Assembly (NCBI RefSeq): GCF_000764305.2
Contig: NW_025946706.1
Location: 248,001-312,000, forward strand
Length of the DNA: 64,000 bases
DNA from: Hyalella azteca
Taxonomy: Eukaryota; Arthropoda; Malacostraca; Amphipoda; Hyalellidae
Direction: 5' to 3'
Under the pieces are notes generated by a model. That model ran no database searches, was not told the origin of the DNA, and saw nothing but the letters and a program-made list of their open reading frames with translations. The translations under genes were made by a program, and so were the position numbers. Positions 13,001 to 24,045 of the stretch are shown one piece after another. Within the stretch, counting starts at the first letter, position 1. Every line of letters starts with the position of its first letter.

Positions 13001-13596
13001 AATGACGTCAAGATCATAGTACAGAGCCACGTATCTCTCATACTTGCACAGCTCTTCTTCCTTGAGCTCAACTTCAGTGAGTACAGCTGGTGGACCACTG
13101 GAAGCAGCAGCTCCTAGATCATATAAAGCTCCTCGAACATCATACCTGCAATATTAAATAAATCAGTTATGTCCTTGGAAAATAAAATCCTGCAAATATC
13201 CAAGTTTTAATAATGATAAATCACAAGAAAAAATTCATAATTTGAAGATACTTGAGTATAAAGCACCACAAACATCATACCTGCAATATTAAATAAATCA
13301 GTTACATCCTCGGAAAATAAAATCCTGGAAATATCACAGTTTAAATAATGATAAATTATAAGAAAAAATTCATAATTTGAACATACTTGAGGTCACTGAA
13401 AACTTTTTAATGCATAGCGAATTAAGACTGTCACTCACCTGTCAATCATCATAGTAGTGTCACCCATCCAGGGAATGAGATGGCTCCCACTTTCAATAAA
13501 TTGAGCTTTTTCATCATCCCTAAATAATTTACAAGAATAACCAAAGACAAGAAGTTCTTCCGGTACACTCAAAGCAGCTTTTACTATATTTGCCAT
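4014..13596 (-). CDS. SFSWAP: Splicing factor SFSWAP, suppressor of white-apricot homolog (12 coding exons)
   Basis: This gene encodes a nuclear pre-mRNA splicing regulator of the SURP/RS type. I placed exons, 5' to 3', at 13439-13596, 12988-13145, 12208-12446, 11701-11885, 10722-11371, 10450-10574, 9844-10276, 9494-9664, 8710-8998, 7471-7568, 4650-4746 and 4014-4419. All have GT-AG borders and compatible phases, giving 3009 nt (1002 residues plus TAG). The first ATG opens [20 protein letters not shown] and an acceptor-like site near 13684 suggests a 5' UTR intron. Domains: the SWAP N-terminal (DRY/EERY-type) domain at about 15-105; SURP1 at about 189-240 ([19 protein letters not shown], then [10 protein letters not shown]); SURP2 at about 434-490 ([18 protein letters not shown], then [17 protein letters not shown]); a Glu/Arg/Lys-rich helical stretch at about 567-630; the conserved [15 protein letters not shown] block near 680-695; a Pro/Ser segment; and a Lys/Arg/Ser tail from 868. 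The length is close to the fly and human proteins. In Drosophila the protein represses splicing of its own first introns; a duplicated acceptor in intron 1 here is relevant to that. The small exons at 7471 and 4650 are the least certain. Confidence 0.93.
4747..7470 (-). other. Large SFSWAP intron
   Basis: The longest intron of the gene. It contains the 20-bp minisatellite at 6120-6385. An unassigned segment near 5470-5960 has several medium open frames (105 and 70 codons on opposite strands) that resemble no family I know. I see no exon here with good splice borders that is needed to keep the SFSWAP frame. Confidence 0.5.
6120..6385. repeat. 20-bp minisatellite (CAGAATTAGCCAACNATNGT)
   Basis: About 13 tandem copies of a 20-base unit built on GAATTAGCCAAC. 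The copies diverge at a few positions (CAATCG, CCATGG, CAGTCG variants), so the array is not freshly expanded. It lies inside the large SFSWAP intron. Confidence 0.9.
8330..8490. repeat. Degenerate minisatellite (CAGTCGTCCGTA units)
   Basis: Imperfect tandem units containing CAGTCGTCCGTA followed by CTCTACC or ACCCTACC, about seven copies, within the SFSWAP intron between exons 9 and 10. I see no coding potential. Confidence 0.7.
13123..13393 (-). repeat. 135-bp tandem duplication carrying the SFSWAP exon-2 acceptor
   Basis: The segment covering the start of SFSWAP exon 2 and the adjoining intron occurs twice with a 135-bp period. The true exon edge is at 13145 and the duplicate edge at 13280. 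Both acceptors are preceded by the same TTTATTTAATATTGCAG on the minus strand. The upstream duplicate keeps about 24 bases of diverged exon (RYDVCGALY against RYDVRGALY), then runs into intron sequence and an in-frame TGA a few codons later. It is therefore a potential decoy acceptor. Confidence 0.85.
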
Positions 13597-13683
13597 AATT
13601 TAATCAGTTGCAGCTGGACATCAGAATGATACATCCAAAATCATTACCTATTGAATATACCTATCACTTTAACTATCAATGGC

Positions 13684-14413
13684 CTGCAAGTGAGAAATAA
13701 AAAGTTGTGTGAGCAACAGTTAACCACACTTTAACAAACAATGAATTACAAATAACTGTAGTTAATTCAAAATAAATCATAATCTTAACTCTGAAATACA
13801 TTAAATCTGATTTTTCTTAACCCACTAGGCACTAGGGCAAGGTGGAATTCAGGAGGGGTAAAATATTCTTTTTAGAAGTTTACATATGTTGGATCAAAAA
13901 TTCTGAAAGTACATTTTCTTTTTCCTTTTTGGCTGATATTTTGAAACTGATCATGTACCCAGGTTGGATCAATCATGAAAATATGAGCCACCATTCTTAG
14001 AATTCCACCCTGCATTGGTGTGAAATGCAGCCAACACAACATCTACTCTCAAAGCAACAACTTAATTTTAAAGCCACAAGTTTATTGGCAACATGGAGAC
14101 TTTGCTCTTCATGTGCTGAATCTAATGACTTGGAAAATGGTGAAAGAGCTATAATTGCATCTTGGAAAGTGGATATATTTAGGGTGGTATTCTAACCCAT
14201 CTGTAAAAAATCACAGGTGATTATTAGAAATATCATGCATATATGTGCTATTATTCTTACTTTTCACAAAAAAAAAGTAGGGACAGGCTACACAAGGGGG
14301 AGAAATTATATGCAGGTACCAGCATTCTTGTATCAACCATGGGTGGCTCCTGCCCAATTTTATAGTTTTAATGTTCTATTTCTTCCAGGAATGGTAGGTT
14401 ATTTACTCAAGAT
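13684..14413. other. Upstream flank of SFSWAP
   Basis: The expected 5' UTR or promoter side of SFSWAP. It is AT-rich and I could not identify a TATA box, initiator or CpG-rich core with confidence. No gene is visible before the mariner-type element that begins at 14416. Confidence 0.4.
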
Positions 14414-14415
14414 TA

Positions 14416-15353
14416 CAGGGTCATCAATATTTAGCGTTACATTGTTTTTTCAAAATCGATACACTCGCAAAAGAGTCAAATGTGTCATATGGAACCATGT
14501 CGACTGTTCTCCGGAAGGACCTAAAATTGTCCCCCATTGAAGCCTGTCAAAAAACACCAACTGTCAGCTCAAGTTGTTGACAAACGCCTCCAAAGATCCA
14601 AGATTCTTCTTTCCTGCATTCATGATGGCACACCGCTGAACCTTGTTTACAGTGATGAGAGATATTCAATGTTGAACACTACTTCAACAGATGATCAAAA
14701 TGATCAAATTTGGTCAAAGAATTGGACGAAGGATCCTGTGTGGTGACTAGGAAGTAATGCCTGACCTCAGTGATGGTCTGGGCAGCCATAACAGAGCCCT
14801 CAAGGGGACCCCTCTTTTTTGTTGACAAAGAGGTGAAATTGAATCAGAACTATCGAGATGCCATCCTTGTTGGTGCATTGTTGCCCTGGGCACAAAAGCA
14901 CTTCAAAAAACGTCCCTGGTCGTTCCAGCAGGACTCTGCACCATCCCATGGGGCCAAATTGACTCAGGAGTGGCTGTCAAGAATGTTCCAACTTCATTAC
15001 CAAAGATGAATGGCCCCCATCCTCACCTGATCTGAATCCTCTGGATTTTAAGATCTGGTCATACCTTGAGAGCAAGGTCTCGACCCTTCACCATAGCAGT
15101 TTGGATGCCCTAAAGGTCAAACTGCTGAAGGAGTGGCCAAAATCCCGCTAAGTGTCATTCGTGACTTGTGTAAGGCTTTCTCTAAGCATCTAGAACTCGT
15201 TAATGATGCAGATGGTGAATGTATTGAATGAAATTGTGGGAATTGTATCTCTGAACCTCTGCCTACATAAATACATTTTCAAACATTCACAATTGCGTTT
15301 CATTTCCTAGTTCTAACCACTCAAAGTTGTAATGCTAAATATTGATGACCCTG
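14416..15353 (+). mobile_element. Mariner-type (DD37D-like) transposon, truncated
   Basis: The 938-bp element begins CAGGGTCATCAATATTTAGC and ends with the reverse complement of the same sequence; about 26 bases match with one mismatch. It is flanked by TA on both sides (14414-14415, 15354-15355), the target duplication of the Tc1/mariner superfamily. The interior holds a decayed transposase and lacks the N-terminal DNA-binding part, so this copy cannot move itself. Confidence 0.9.
14537..15240 (+). pseudogene. Mariner-type transposase remnant
   Basis: Reading across shifted frames, the catalytic domain of a DDE/D transposase is clear. The first Asp lies in NLVYSDE. The second lies in SFQQDSAPSHGAKLT. 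The third lies in PPSSPDLNPLDFKIWSYLE. About 37 residues separate the second and third Asp, and the third position is Asp rather than Glu, as in DD37D-type elements. Frameshifts and stops (for example just after the LSRMFQ stretch near 14985-15008, and at the TAG near 14748) break the frame, and the N-terminal helix-turn-helix region is missing. Confidence 0.85.
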
Positions 15354-15355
15354 TA

Positions 15356-16225
15356 TTTCAGTTCCAGGCAAGAAACTTTATCAGTTCCAAAATATGAACT
15401 CAATATCAAAGGTAAGTTTGATCCCAGATTTTTAGATCAATATTTGTGCATATGCTCAGTTCAAACCAATCTGGGTATCACTCCTATAAATAAGAATTTA
15501 AAAAATTGCAGGTAAAAACTTTTGCTTTAAGTGCAATTTTTGAGAATCTTTGGACAAAATGTGCCATTGCTATCTCTATGAAAAATCTAGTCTAGACCAG
15601 GGCTATAAAACAGGCAAAGTTGACTGCAAGCTACTGAGGAAAATATCTACTCTCCAAGCCACAACTTGATTTTTAGAAATGTGAATTTTAATGTTTGTGA
15701 GCCATGAGTCAATTTTTTGAGCCGTGAATTGCTTTTCCAGGCTGTGGAAAGCCATTTTTAGCACTGCAAACTCATTTGCCAAACTGCAAGGTGGTGGCAT
15801 TTTTTATCCATTCATGGTGAGGACTGGAGGTGGTGGTTGTGTTTATCTATTCACCCAGTAAAAAAGGTTAATAGTCTGCAAAAAATATTTTGGGTGCAGT
15901 CATTGTGCACTATAATGTGCAGGATAATATAGCATCTGTATGGTATTGAATTGCTGAAGTCATGAAATAACACACATGTGGACCATGATATCTTTGATCA
16001 AACAAAAATACATGACTTTGGGGCTGAAAGATTCAATACCTACCAAAATTCTGAAATGTTTGATCCACAATGTTTCAGAAAAGAAAAGTAGGATTTTCTA
16101 ATTGTGACTGCCAGTGAGGGATTCTCATCTTATTCACAGGTGGTTTCACTCTTCACTCAGCAAAATTTCTCAGGGTAAGAATAGCTCTCCAATTGATTCA
16201 CTATTTCACTACACTGCATGTCTGC
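15356..16225. other. No gene seen
   Basis: Moderately AT-rich sequence between the mariner-type element and a diverged hAT-like MITE. A 65-codon open frame at 15603-15800 on the minus strand has no recognisable feature. Confidence 0.4.
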
Positions 16226-16585
16226 ATAGTGGCAAATGAAGGAGTTGTTAGACTTGGTACAGTTCAAGTTAGCTGATTCTGGTTCAAAATTTTGTTGACT
16301 ATCATAATCCTATAGGAGTAATTAATAAGAATGCTAACAACATTAATAAACATCAACAAAAACTCTTGCTTTCCAGTATGCTGCTTTACAGTTTTCCAAC
16401 CTAAAAAGATTGTGCCACTCAGAGTGAGAATGGCAAAGAAGAGGTAACCTTCCCTATAAGTATAGGGTGAAAAAATAATTTGAAACATACAACTAGTTTC
16501 TTTCATAGTATATTGATTGAATTTTGAACTAGATCAAAATAACTAATTATGAAATGATTTTAAGAAATCTCTAGTTTGCCACTAT
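16226..16585. mobile_element. Diverged hAT-type MITE copy
   Basis: The left end CATAGTGGCAAATGAAGGAG and right end CTCTAGTTTGCCACTAT resemble the termini of the copy at 25012-25298, and the spacing is that of a small non-coding element. The body is strongly diverged and I found no clear target duplication, so the boundaries are tentative. Confidence 0.4.
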
Positions 16586-17171
16586 ATATGTGCCTGGTGT
16601 CATTCAAGTCAGGGGCATAGTCATAGTGAACCTTTTGTTTATTGCTAGGATTGATGGAATAATAAACTAGAAAATTTGAAATGCATGGATAATTTCTCTG
16701 AAAGTGCTTTGATCAAAACTCAAGCAAGAAAATTTTTTTTAATAACCAATTAAACTGGTTTCAACAGGACAGTCAGAACTTGTGGTGTCAGAACTCAGAA
16801 GCACCTCAATTATCTCTGTCAGACTGTCAACTTGTCAAAGAGAAAAAGTAGAGCCCCATACTTGGTCCTTCAGTATTTGCAAAATTGGTAGTTACTACAG
16901 TACCGGTACTTTGCAAGATTATTTATTATAATGCATCAGGCAGTGATACACTGATGTGCCTGATCCCACATGACTGCAGCTTGCAGCAGCAGAGCTCACA
17001 AGTTAGCAATAATGTTAAACCATTTAAACCAACCTTGGTGTTTTTGACGAGTCAAAGGTGAAGGTGAAGAAGTTAGATTTTAGTATGTACCTGTGTGTAA
17101 AAAAAACTGAGAAGTGTAGACAGGTGCCAGCCAGGCTTGGCCTTGTCAATCATACACAAGATATTAATTTA

Positions 17172-17611
17172 AATCTCGAGTCATGGTAACAAACCAGAGA
17201 TTTTTTAGAATCAGTTCATTTTTAATTACCTCATTTACTCAGGATTTAAGCAAATATCTTATGTATGATAATGATGATATAGATGATACTGATACTTACT
17301 GCCTACTGGTCTACTTATATGACTGAAAAATTAGCATGAGGCATATGGTGGCATTCTAAATGACCAAGTACCTTTTTAATGACCATTTAGGAGCTTGCCA
17401 GCCAAAATAGGAGTGCACGTCCTGGCAGACTGTACTACAGTGCTTCAACAAGAAAATCACTGCCATTTCCACCACATTTACCACTCTCCTTGTACCTTCA
17501 AACTGCACACCCCCCTCCCCCAGCTGTGAAGGTGGAGCTAAGTGACTGTCCACATCCTGGAATTCCACCAGGATTGAAGAAGGGCAAAAAAATTCTCTGC
17601 TTTGCCACTAC
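17172..17611 (-). mobile_element. hAT-type MITE copy, reverse orientation
   Basis: The body matches the reverse complement of the family (CCAGAGATTTTTTAGAATC at the left, TTCTCTGCTTTGCCACTA at the right). A middle insertion of unrelated sequence includes a C-rich patch near 17510. Target duplications are not clear. Confidence 0.5.
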
Positions 17612-17879
17612 CTAAGTGGAAATAATGCAACTTCAGACAGATTTGTATACGTTAGTTAATGAACTCTGCAGATGGCTCAGTCTGCAAAAAATTGCCACTA
17701 ATTCCACAGGATGCACAAAATAAGTAATTATTTAAAATCTAATTCTGCAGCCCAATCAAAAAAGTTAATTACATTTGAAGTTAGAAGCATGAAGCCAGGA
17801 AAATTTGTCAGATGAATGCCAGGCGCATTAAAGAACAGTAGCTACCAAAACAGGAACAGTGTTCATGCTCATCAACCAT

Positions 17880-18244
17880 CATATTGCTCAAGAAACAAAT
17901 ACAAGGTGAGATGCAATAAAATTTGTGTGTGAATACCAACCACAGAGCCCTGGCTCACCAAATATGAGAGGGTGTGTTGTTGTTGTTTCTTGCGCCAAAC
18001 GTCACGCTTGTGTGGGCGGAGACTCTGGTAGTGGTCGGAGCGGTGGCACCGGAAGAGGGGGAAGATGGGCCAGGAACATCGACGCCTCCATGGGGTTGTC
18101 CCACAATGATGAGACGCTGAGGGACATGGGGAAGGTGGGGCAGGCAAAGAGGTGCTGGACAGATTGGAGGGGATTCCCACACTCTGGGCAAATGGCGCTA
18201 AGGGAGCGTCCAACCCTGTGGGTGTAGGACGGGTGTGTAATGAG
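17880..18244 (-). mobile_element. LINE (non-LTR retrotransposon) 3' end fragment
   Basis: On the minus strand, from 18243 down to a TGA at 18002-18004, the sequence encodes the typical C-terminal end of a Jockey/RTE-like LINE polyprotein. A Cys/His motif (CPECGNPLQSVQHLFACP) is preceded by THPSYTHRVGR and followed by LWDNPMEASMFLAHL. After the stop comes a 3' tail rich in AAC. The upstream part is cut off by the hAT-type element that begins at 18245. Confidence 0.8.
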
Positions 18245-18540
18245 CAGGGTTGGTGATTTTTTTTACTTTTTCAAAAATAAAAAAAAATAAATCAATTATT
18301 TTTTTATTTTAATGATTTTTTTTATTTATTTGATTTTTTCTATTTTTTTCAGCTTTTTTGTCTTTTTGAAGTGTTATTTTTTATGTTGCAATTAGCCTAC
18401 TAACAATAACAGTATACGGATCATAATGGAAGGCTAAAAAGGGCACTTATTGCCTTCAATAATGGCCAACAGGCCATGGTGGTGTTTACGACTTAGGTAG
18501 GGATTTTTGGGTAAACAATTATTGATAAGTCTATTCATTT
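18245..18540 (+). mobile_element. hAT-type non-autonomous element, 5' fragment
   Basis: Begins CAGGGTTGGTGATTTTTTTT and is closely similar to the first 300 bases of the intact hAT-type element at 50072-52128, including the unit CACTTATTGCCTTCAATAAT. Similarity stops near 18540 and no matching right end follows, so this is a truncated copy. It interrupts a LINE tail. Confidence 0.8.
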
Positions 18541-18599
18541 ATTATATCGCATCAATAATACAGTAATCAATGTATATGGTAATATCATATCAATAAAGG

Positions 18600-19300
18600 A
18601 AAAACTAGTAAAAATCACAGAAAATGTCATTTATTCTACCTCTACATCATCTACAATGAAAAAGGAGGACTTCAGAGTACTGTTAGTAATGGATGAGTAC
18701 ACTTTGCATGCTTCAAACTTTCTACAATAAAAGACGAGGCCTTCAGAGTACTGTTAGTAATGGATGAGTACACTTTGCATGCTTCAAATATTTTAAAATG
18801 AAGTGTTATTCCAAGTGTCCTGAGTAGCCCCATTTGATGGGGCTACTCGGGACACTCTTTTTTTGCTTCTGGCACCTTACGAATAGCATATGGAATTTTT
18901 TTGAAGATGCCATTCTATAGCCCTCATAAGCTATAAAATGAGCCTAAACTTGTTTATGAAATGTTTCATGATAAGAAGTTATCAACAAAAAACGCTCAAA
19001 ACCATCCCGAGTAGCCCCGGTTGACGGTACACTCTGCATGCTTCAAATGTTTGAAATTGAGTTTTATTTCAAGTGTCCCTTTTTACCCCATTTTGAGATT
19101 AATTCAGGAGCCTTTTATTTTGCGTCTAGTGCCTTACAAATAGCATATGGAATTTTTTTGAAGATGCCATTCGATATCTCTTGCAAAAAGCTATAAAATG
19201 AGCCTAAACTTGTTTCTGAAATGTTTCATGGTAAGAAGTTATCAACAAAAAACGCTCACAACCTTCCTTTTCTACCCCGTTTGATGGTAGTGACAGGAAG
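18600..19300. repeat. Degenerate direct repeats with CGAGTAGCCCC motif
   Basis: Two kinds of duplication are seen. A 60-bp unit (containing CTTCAGAGTACTGTTAGTAA) occurs at about 18665 and 18735. A block of about 250 bp (containing AGCATATGGAATTTTTTTGA) occurs at about 18880 and 19140. A palindrome around GAGTAGCCCCATTTGATGGG lies near 18825. These look like the remains of an unclassified repeat. No coding capacity is visible. Confidence 0.55.
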
Positions 19301-19484
19301 AGATCTGTGCGCAATGTGGTAAACAAACTGCTGAGTTAGCGGGCATCTTGTAAATAAAGTGAATATGAGTATGGGCAACCCAACCATGGGTCAGAAAGGC
19401 CACTGGCCACTCTCTATTCTCATTGGTCTCCTTGCAATCTATAACTCGCACGCAAGGTTTTTTGCCATTGTCATCACCACTCAC

Positions 19485-20165
19485 AAAAGATGTTCTCTTA
19501 TGCTTGCTATCTCCACTCACAAAAGAGGTTCTCTTATGCTTGCCATCTCCACTCACAAAAGAGGTTCTCTTATGCTTGCCATCTCCATTCACAAACAAGC
19601 CACTCTTACACTTGGCATCTCCAGTTCTCCACTCACAAACAAGCCACTCTTATGCTTGGCATCTCTACTCACAAAAAAGCCACTCTTACACTTGGCATCT
19701 CCACTCACAAACAAGTCACTCTTACGCTTGGCATCTCCACTCACAAACAAGCCACTCTTATGCTTAGCATCTCCACTCACAAACAAGCCACTCTTACGCT
19801 TGGCATCTCCACTCATAACAAGCCACTCTTACGCTTGGCATCTCCACTCACAAACAAGCCACTCTTACGCTTGGCATCTCTACTCACAACAAGCCACTCT
19901 TACGCTTGGCATCTCTACTCACAACAAGCCACTCTTACGCTTGGCATCTCCACTCACAATCAAGCCACTCTTATGCTTGCTGCTTGGCATCTCTACTCAC
20001 AACAAGCCACTCTTGAGCTTGGCATCTCCACTCACAATCAAGCCACTCTTATGCTTGCTGCTTGGCATCTCTACTCACAACAAGCCATTCTTAAGCTTGA
20101 CATCTCCACTCAGTGCACTCACAAACGAGCCATTCTCATGCTTGCCATCTCCACTCGTGCAAGAG
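19485..20165. repeat. 35-36 bp minisatellite (CACTCACAA...CTTGGCATCT)
   Basis: About 18 tandem units of CTCCACTCACAA, then CAAGCCACTCTTA, then GCTTGGCATCT, with unit-length and base variants. Because many units are multiples of three and lack stops, long open frames cross the array on the plus strand (up to 294 codons). These are composed of the repeat itself and are not evidence for a gene. Confidence 0.92.
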
Positions 20166-20439
20166 GTTCTGTTACACCTGTACTCCTCCCTATTTGTACG
20201 AGGTACGAATTATTTATACGAATTACTTTGTGGGAATATGTAGTGAAGAATTCCATTTTCAATGCTAATTGCATTGTAGTTCAGTTAAGTTACGTGTAAG
20301 GGCCCGACATATGCCTGTGCTTATCTCTGATATTTAATCAAAAAGTCAAGTCATTCTTCAACAGAATAATAATTTGAATTGGCATTAGTTGTCATGCATT
20401 AATGTTATTAATTGTGTCACTTTTTTCAATAAATATGTA

Positions 20440-21310
20440 CCGTAAAATGGGGTTACTTTGACCGGCGGTGTAACTTTGACCACTTTTCGTTTTTTTAACA
20501 AAAACCCCCAAAACTCAAAAACGATTTGACATAGAAAAATTTTGTCAATGGCCATCAAAGGCCTAATACTGAGGCTACGTAACACAATAGAAAGATTTAA
20601 AAAGTTTGCATATCTAATAGGTTAAAAAATTAAAAATGTGACCCACAAAAAAGAGCTATTATTTAAAGCCTGTCGGAGTACCCCCTCCAATTTTTTCATT
20701 TCTTGGTAAAATAACTCCAGGTTTTGATGCATTGTAGTAGAACTCTTCTAGTTACATATGCAAAAGACAAATTTTAGGAAAATGTCATAGTTTGCAAATG
20801 GGGTGTGCCACCCCCCAATGGGGTAACTTTGACCACCTAATGGCAGCCATGACAGGGTAACATTGACAGGCTTAGAATTTAAGTTAAAATTACCATAGGT
20901 ACCTATATAACATATTTTATGTTTGATACACCTATTAATGTTTTTTTCTTTGTTTCAGACTCTACAGAGTCTTATATATGGTAATTTTAACTTAATTTCC
21001 AAACCGGTCAATGTTACCCCGTCACGGCTGCCATTAGATGGTCACATTTTGCCCATTTGGGGGCGGCGCCCCCATTTGCAAACTATGACACTTTCCTAAA
21101 ATTTGTCTTTAGCATATGTAACTAGAAGAGTTCTACTACAATGCACCACAACCTGGAGTTATTTAGAGTTATTTTACCAAAAATAAAATTGATTTTTCTA
21201 CCCGGTCAAAGAAACCCCAAGAGCTGGGGTAACATAGACCATCACTTTTTACAACACTTCTCTTTAACTTCACTTCTTGTCTGTCTGTCTGTCTGTCTGT
21301 CTGACCGGTT
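20440..21310. mobile_element. TA-flanked foldback element, copy 1
   Basis: The left end is TA followed by CCGTAAAATGGGGTTACTTT. The interior is nearly palindromic around TATATAAGACTCTGTAGAGTCT-type sequence, with arms containing GGTAACATTGAC and GTCAATGTTACC. No open frame of interest. The right end is degraded or replaced by a (CTGT)n microsatellite at about 21280-21303, so the end coordinate is approximate. Confidence 0.8.
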
Positions 21311-21431
21311 TTTACACATAAATAAGTACTAGCGTCAATTACCGGACTCGATTTTTGTCCGGTTTTGTACCCGATGTCCGGTAATGTTACGAATTGTAAT
21401 TAATTTTGTCCGGTAATTGTACGAACCATGT

Positions 21432-21458
21432 TAATATATATATATATATATATATATA
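21432..21458. repeat. (TA)n microsatellite
   Basis: An uninterrupted TA dinucleotide run of about 13 units. TA runs are preferred targets of the TA-inserting elements in this window. Confidence 0.9.
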
Positions 21459-23000
21459 ATCAAAATGATTATGTAAGGAGTAACATTTGGATCTAATAAG
21501 AACATGGATTGTAATGTGTTTAATCTAAATTTGTACAATTAGTTGATCATTAAGATACATTTTTACTTACTCTATAGAAATTTCTAATCAAATAATTTTG
21601 TTTATTGCAATTTTGTTCATTAGAAAACAAACTAAATACTATTTTCTCAGGTTTTATGACACCACCACTTTGCTTAACACAATCCATGTCCAAACAAACG
21701 TGCAAAGACAAGTGTGGAAAACATCTCCCTTTACTGCTTTGGGGCCATGACTAAAGCTTTACCGCCATTTCCGGACATGCAAGATAACCACCAGATGAAT
21801 TACCTCCTACCTATTTAATTGTTAACAAAAGTGTACTTGTGCACTATCAGGCCAAAAGATTCCAAATGACCAAAAGTATTTAAAATTTGTCATGTTTGAG
21901 CCACAAGATTTCAGAAACAAGTAGGAAAATTTCAATCTGGTGGCCCCTAGTGACAAAGCAGAGTTTTTTAGACTCTTCCTCAAGTTCACTTTTGAGTCCT
22001 ATAAGTAAACCAGTAAAGTAGGCTATCATGGATATTGTCAGTCTTCGGCCAACTATTTAGAAAAAGTAAGGTTTCCGGTATGTTAGATGGATCAGGATGC
22101 AGTAAAGCTTGTCCGGAAATTGGTTGCGATGAGTTCCTGCCAAAAAAATGTAAAAAAAGTGTAGTTGCGGTCTCATTAGAGCGGTCAGACTGCATCATCA
22201 CATGTTCAGTTGACACTTGCTGTACAATCGGGTTGTTTTTAGGGTAAAATTAGTTATTTGGGGTAACACGTGCATGGCTGCATGCAACCTTGTAAATAAG
22301 TTATTGGCTTGTAAATAGTTTTTCATTACTCAGCGTAAATGGCTTTTCATTAAAAATTACCCGGCAACGCATTTTGAAAATGGTCGGCAACGCTTTGGGC
22401 TTAAAAACCCATATATTGGATTATTGGCGACACTGCTTCCAAGTTCCACCTTCTGCACCCTGGACCGGTGCAAAGACAAAGTTAAATGTTTGCAATTGCA
22501 CGTTTGTCACAACTCACAATGACAAGGTTAACATTAAAAACGTAATTCTTAGCATGGATTTTTTATGTTCTGATTTATGTTATTTTAAATTGGTAATTCT
22601 AACAAAAAGTATCATATCCAAATGTAACTATATTTCAAGAACTCAGTCTTGACTGAACCACCTCTGCCTCCTGCCTGTGCCCTGTACCTACATCATTATT
22701 CATTAGGTACCTTAAATTTTCTGTCAGGTGCCACTGTGTCTTGACTCTTGAGTAGATAAGGAAATTTTAAAAAATTATTCTAGGGTAAACGCGGTATATT
22801 CCGTCACATTAAGGATGCATCGAGAAATGAAAAACTATAAAAAAATAACCGTATGCGTTACTCAAGTTCTGTTTGCTTTAGGTGACTCTCAAAACACCGT
22901 AGTACGCGTCGGCTATAACTATAAGTAGACCAGGAAAGTATCTTGGATACCAGCATTTTCATACATAAGAAACTAATTAAAATATTGAGTAGATAACATA

Positions 23001-23912
23001 CCGTAAAATGGGGTAACTTTGACCACTTTTTTTTTCAAGACAATGCCATTTTTTTACTAGATAAGGTAAACTTAAATTGAAACATGCAAAATACAGGTCT
23101 ATACTCTACTCTAGCTTTACTCACCATAAATTGCTGGCTCCTGCCTCTCATAGTTTTGATGTAATTTCAAAATAATATACGTTTAAAAATTACGTTTTAA
23201 AGACAACACTTCTAAAGAACCCAGTGTCTCCAATGTTAAAGATAAACAATGAATTTCTCATTTTATTTTTGAATATTAAAAAATTAATTTTTAAAATCAT
23301 TTATTTTGTCATTTGATTCATGCATTGTCTCCAACTTCATGCAAGTGTGCAAAATTTCAGATCGATAGGATAAGTAGAAGTGTGTTAAATTTCGATTATT
23401 AGATTTGTAGCAGACAGACAGACAGACAAACAAGAAGTGAAGTTAAAGAGAAGTGTTGTAAAAAATGATGGTCTTTGTTACCCCAGCTCTTGGGGTTTCT
23501 TTGACTGGGTGGTGAAATCAATTTTATTTTTTGGTAAAATAACTCCAAATTGTGGTGCATTGTAGTGGAACTCTTCTAGTTACATATGCAAACGACAGAT
23601 TTTAGGAAAGTGTCATAGTTTGCAAATGGGGGGCGCTGCCTCCTAATGGGCAAAATGTGACCACCTAATGGCAGCCGTGATGGGGTAACATTGACCGGTT
23701 TGGAAATTAAGTTAAAATTACCATATATAAGACTCTGTAGAGTCTGGAACATAGAGAAAAAACATTTATAGGTGTATCAAACATAAAATATGTTATATAG
23801 GTACCTATGGTAATTTTAACTTAATTTCCAAGCCGGTCAATGTTACCCCGTCATGGCTGCCATTAGGTGGTCAAAGTTACCCCATTGGGGGGCGGCGCCC
23901 CCAATAGCATAA
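23001..23912. mobile_element. TA-flanked foldback element, copy 2
   Basis: Begins at CCGTAAAATGGGGTAACTTT after TA (22999-23000) and shares the palindromic core with the other copies. It carries the reverse complement of the (CTGT)n tract of copy 1 near 23408. The right arm stops after GGGGGGCGGCGCCCCC at about 23900 and then diverges, so the right terminus is missing. Confidence 0.8.
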
Positions 23913-24045
23913 TTACGCTCTGTAATTATGCCATATTGACCTAATTTGTATAGTCCATTTACGCGCATTGTTATTAGGTATTGATTGTGTCGATTTTGCC
24001 GGCCGGGAGGATCGTACTGTTGACATACAGGTTCATACCCTACTT

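Noticed and set aside
19359..20243. 294-codon open frame on the plus strand
   Set aside because: Almost all of it is the 36-bp minisatellite translated; other frames over the same bases are open too, and there is no independent protein signal.
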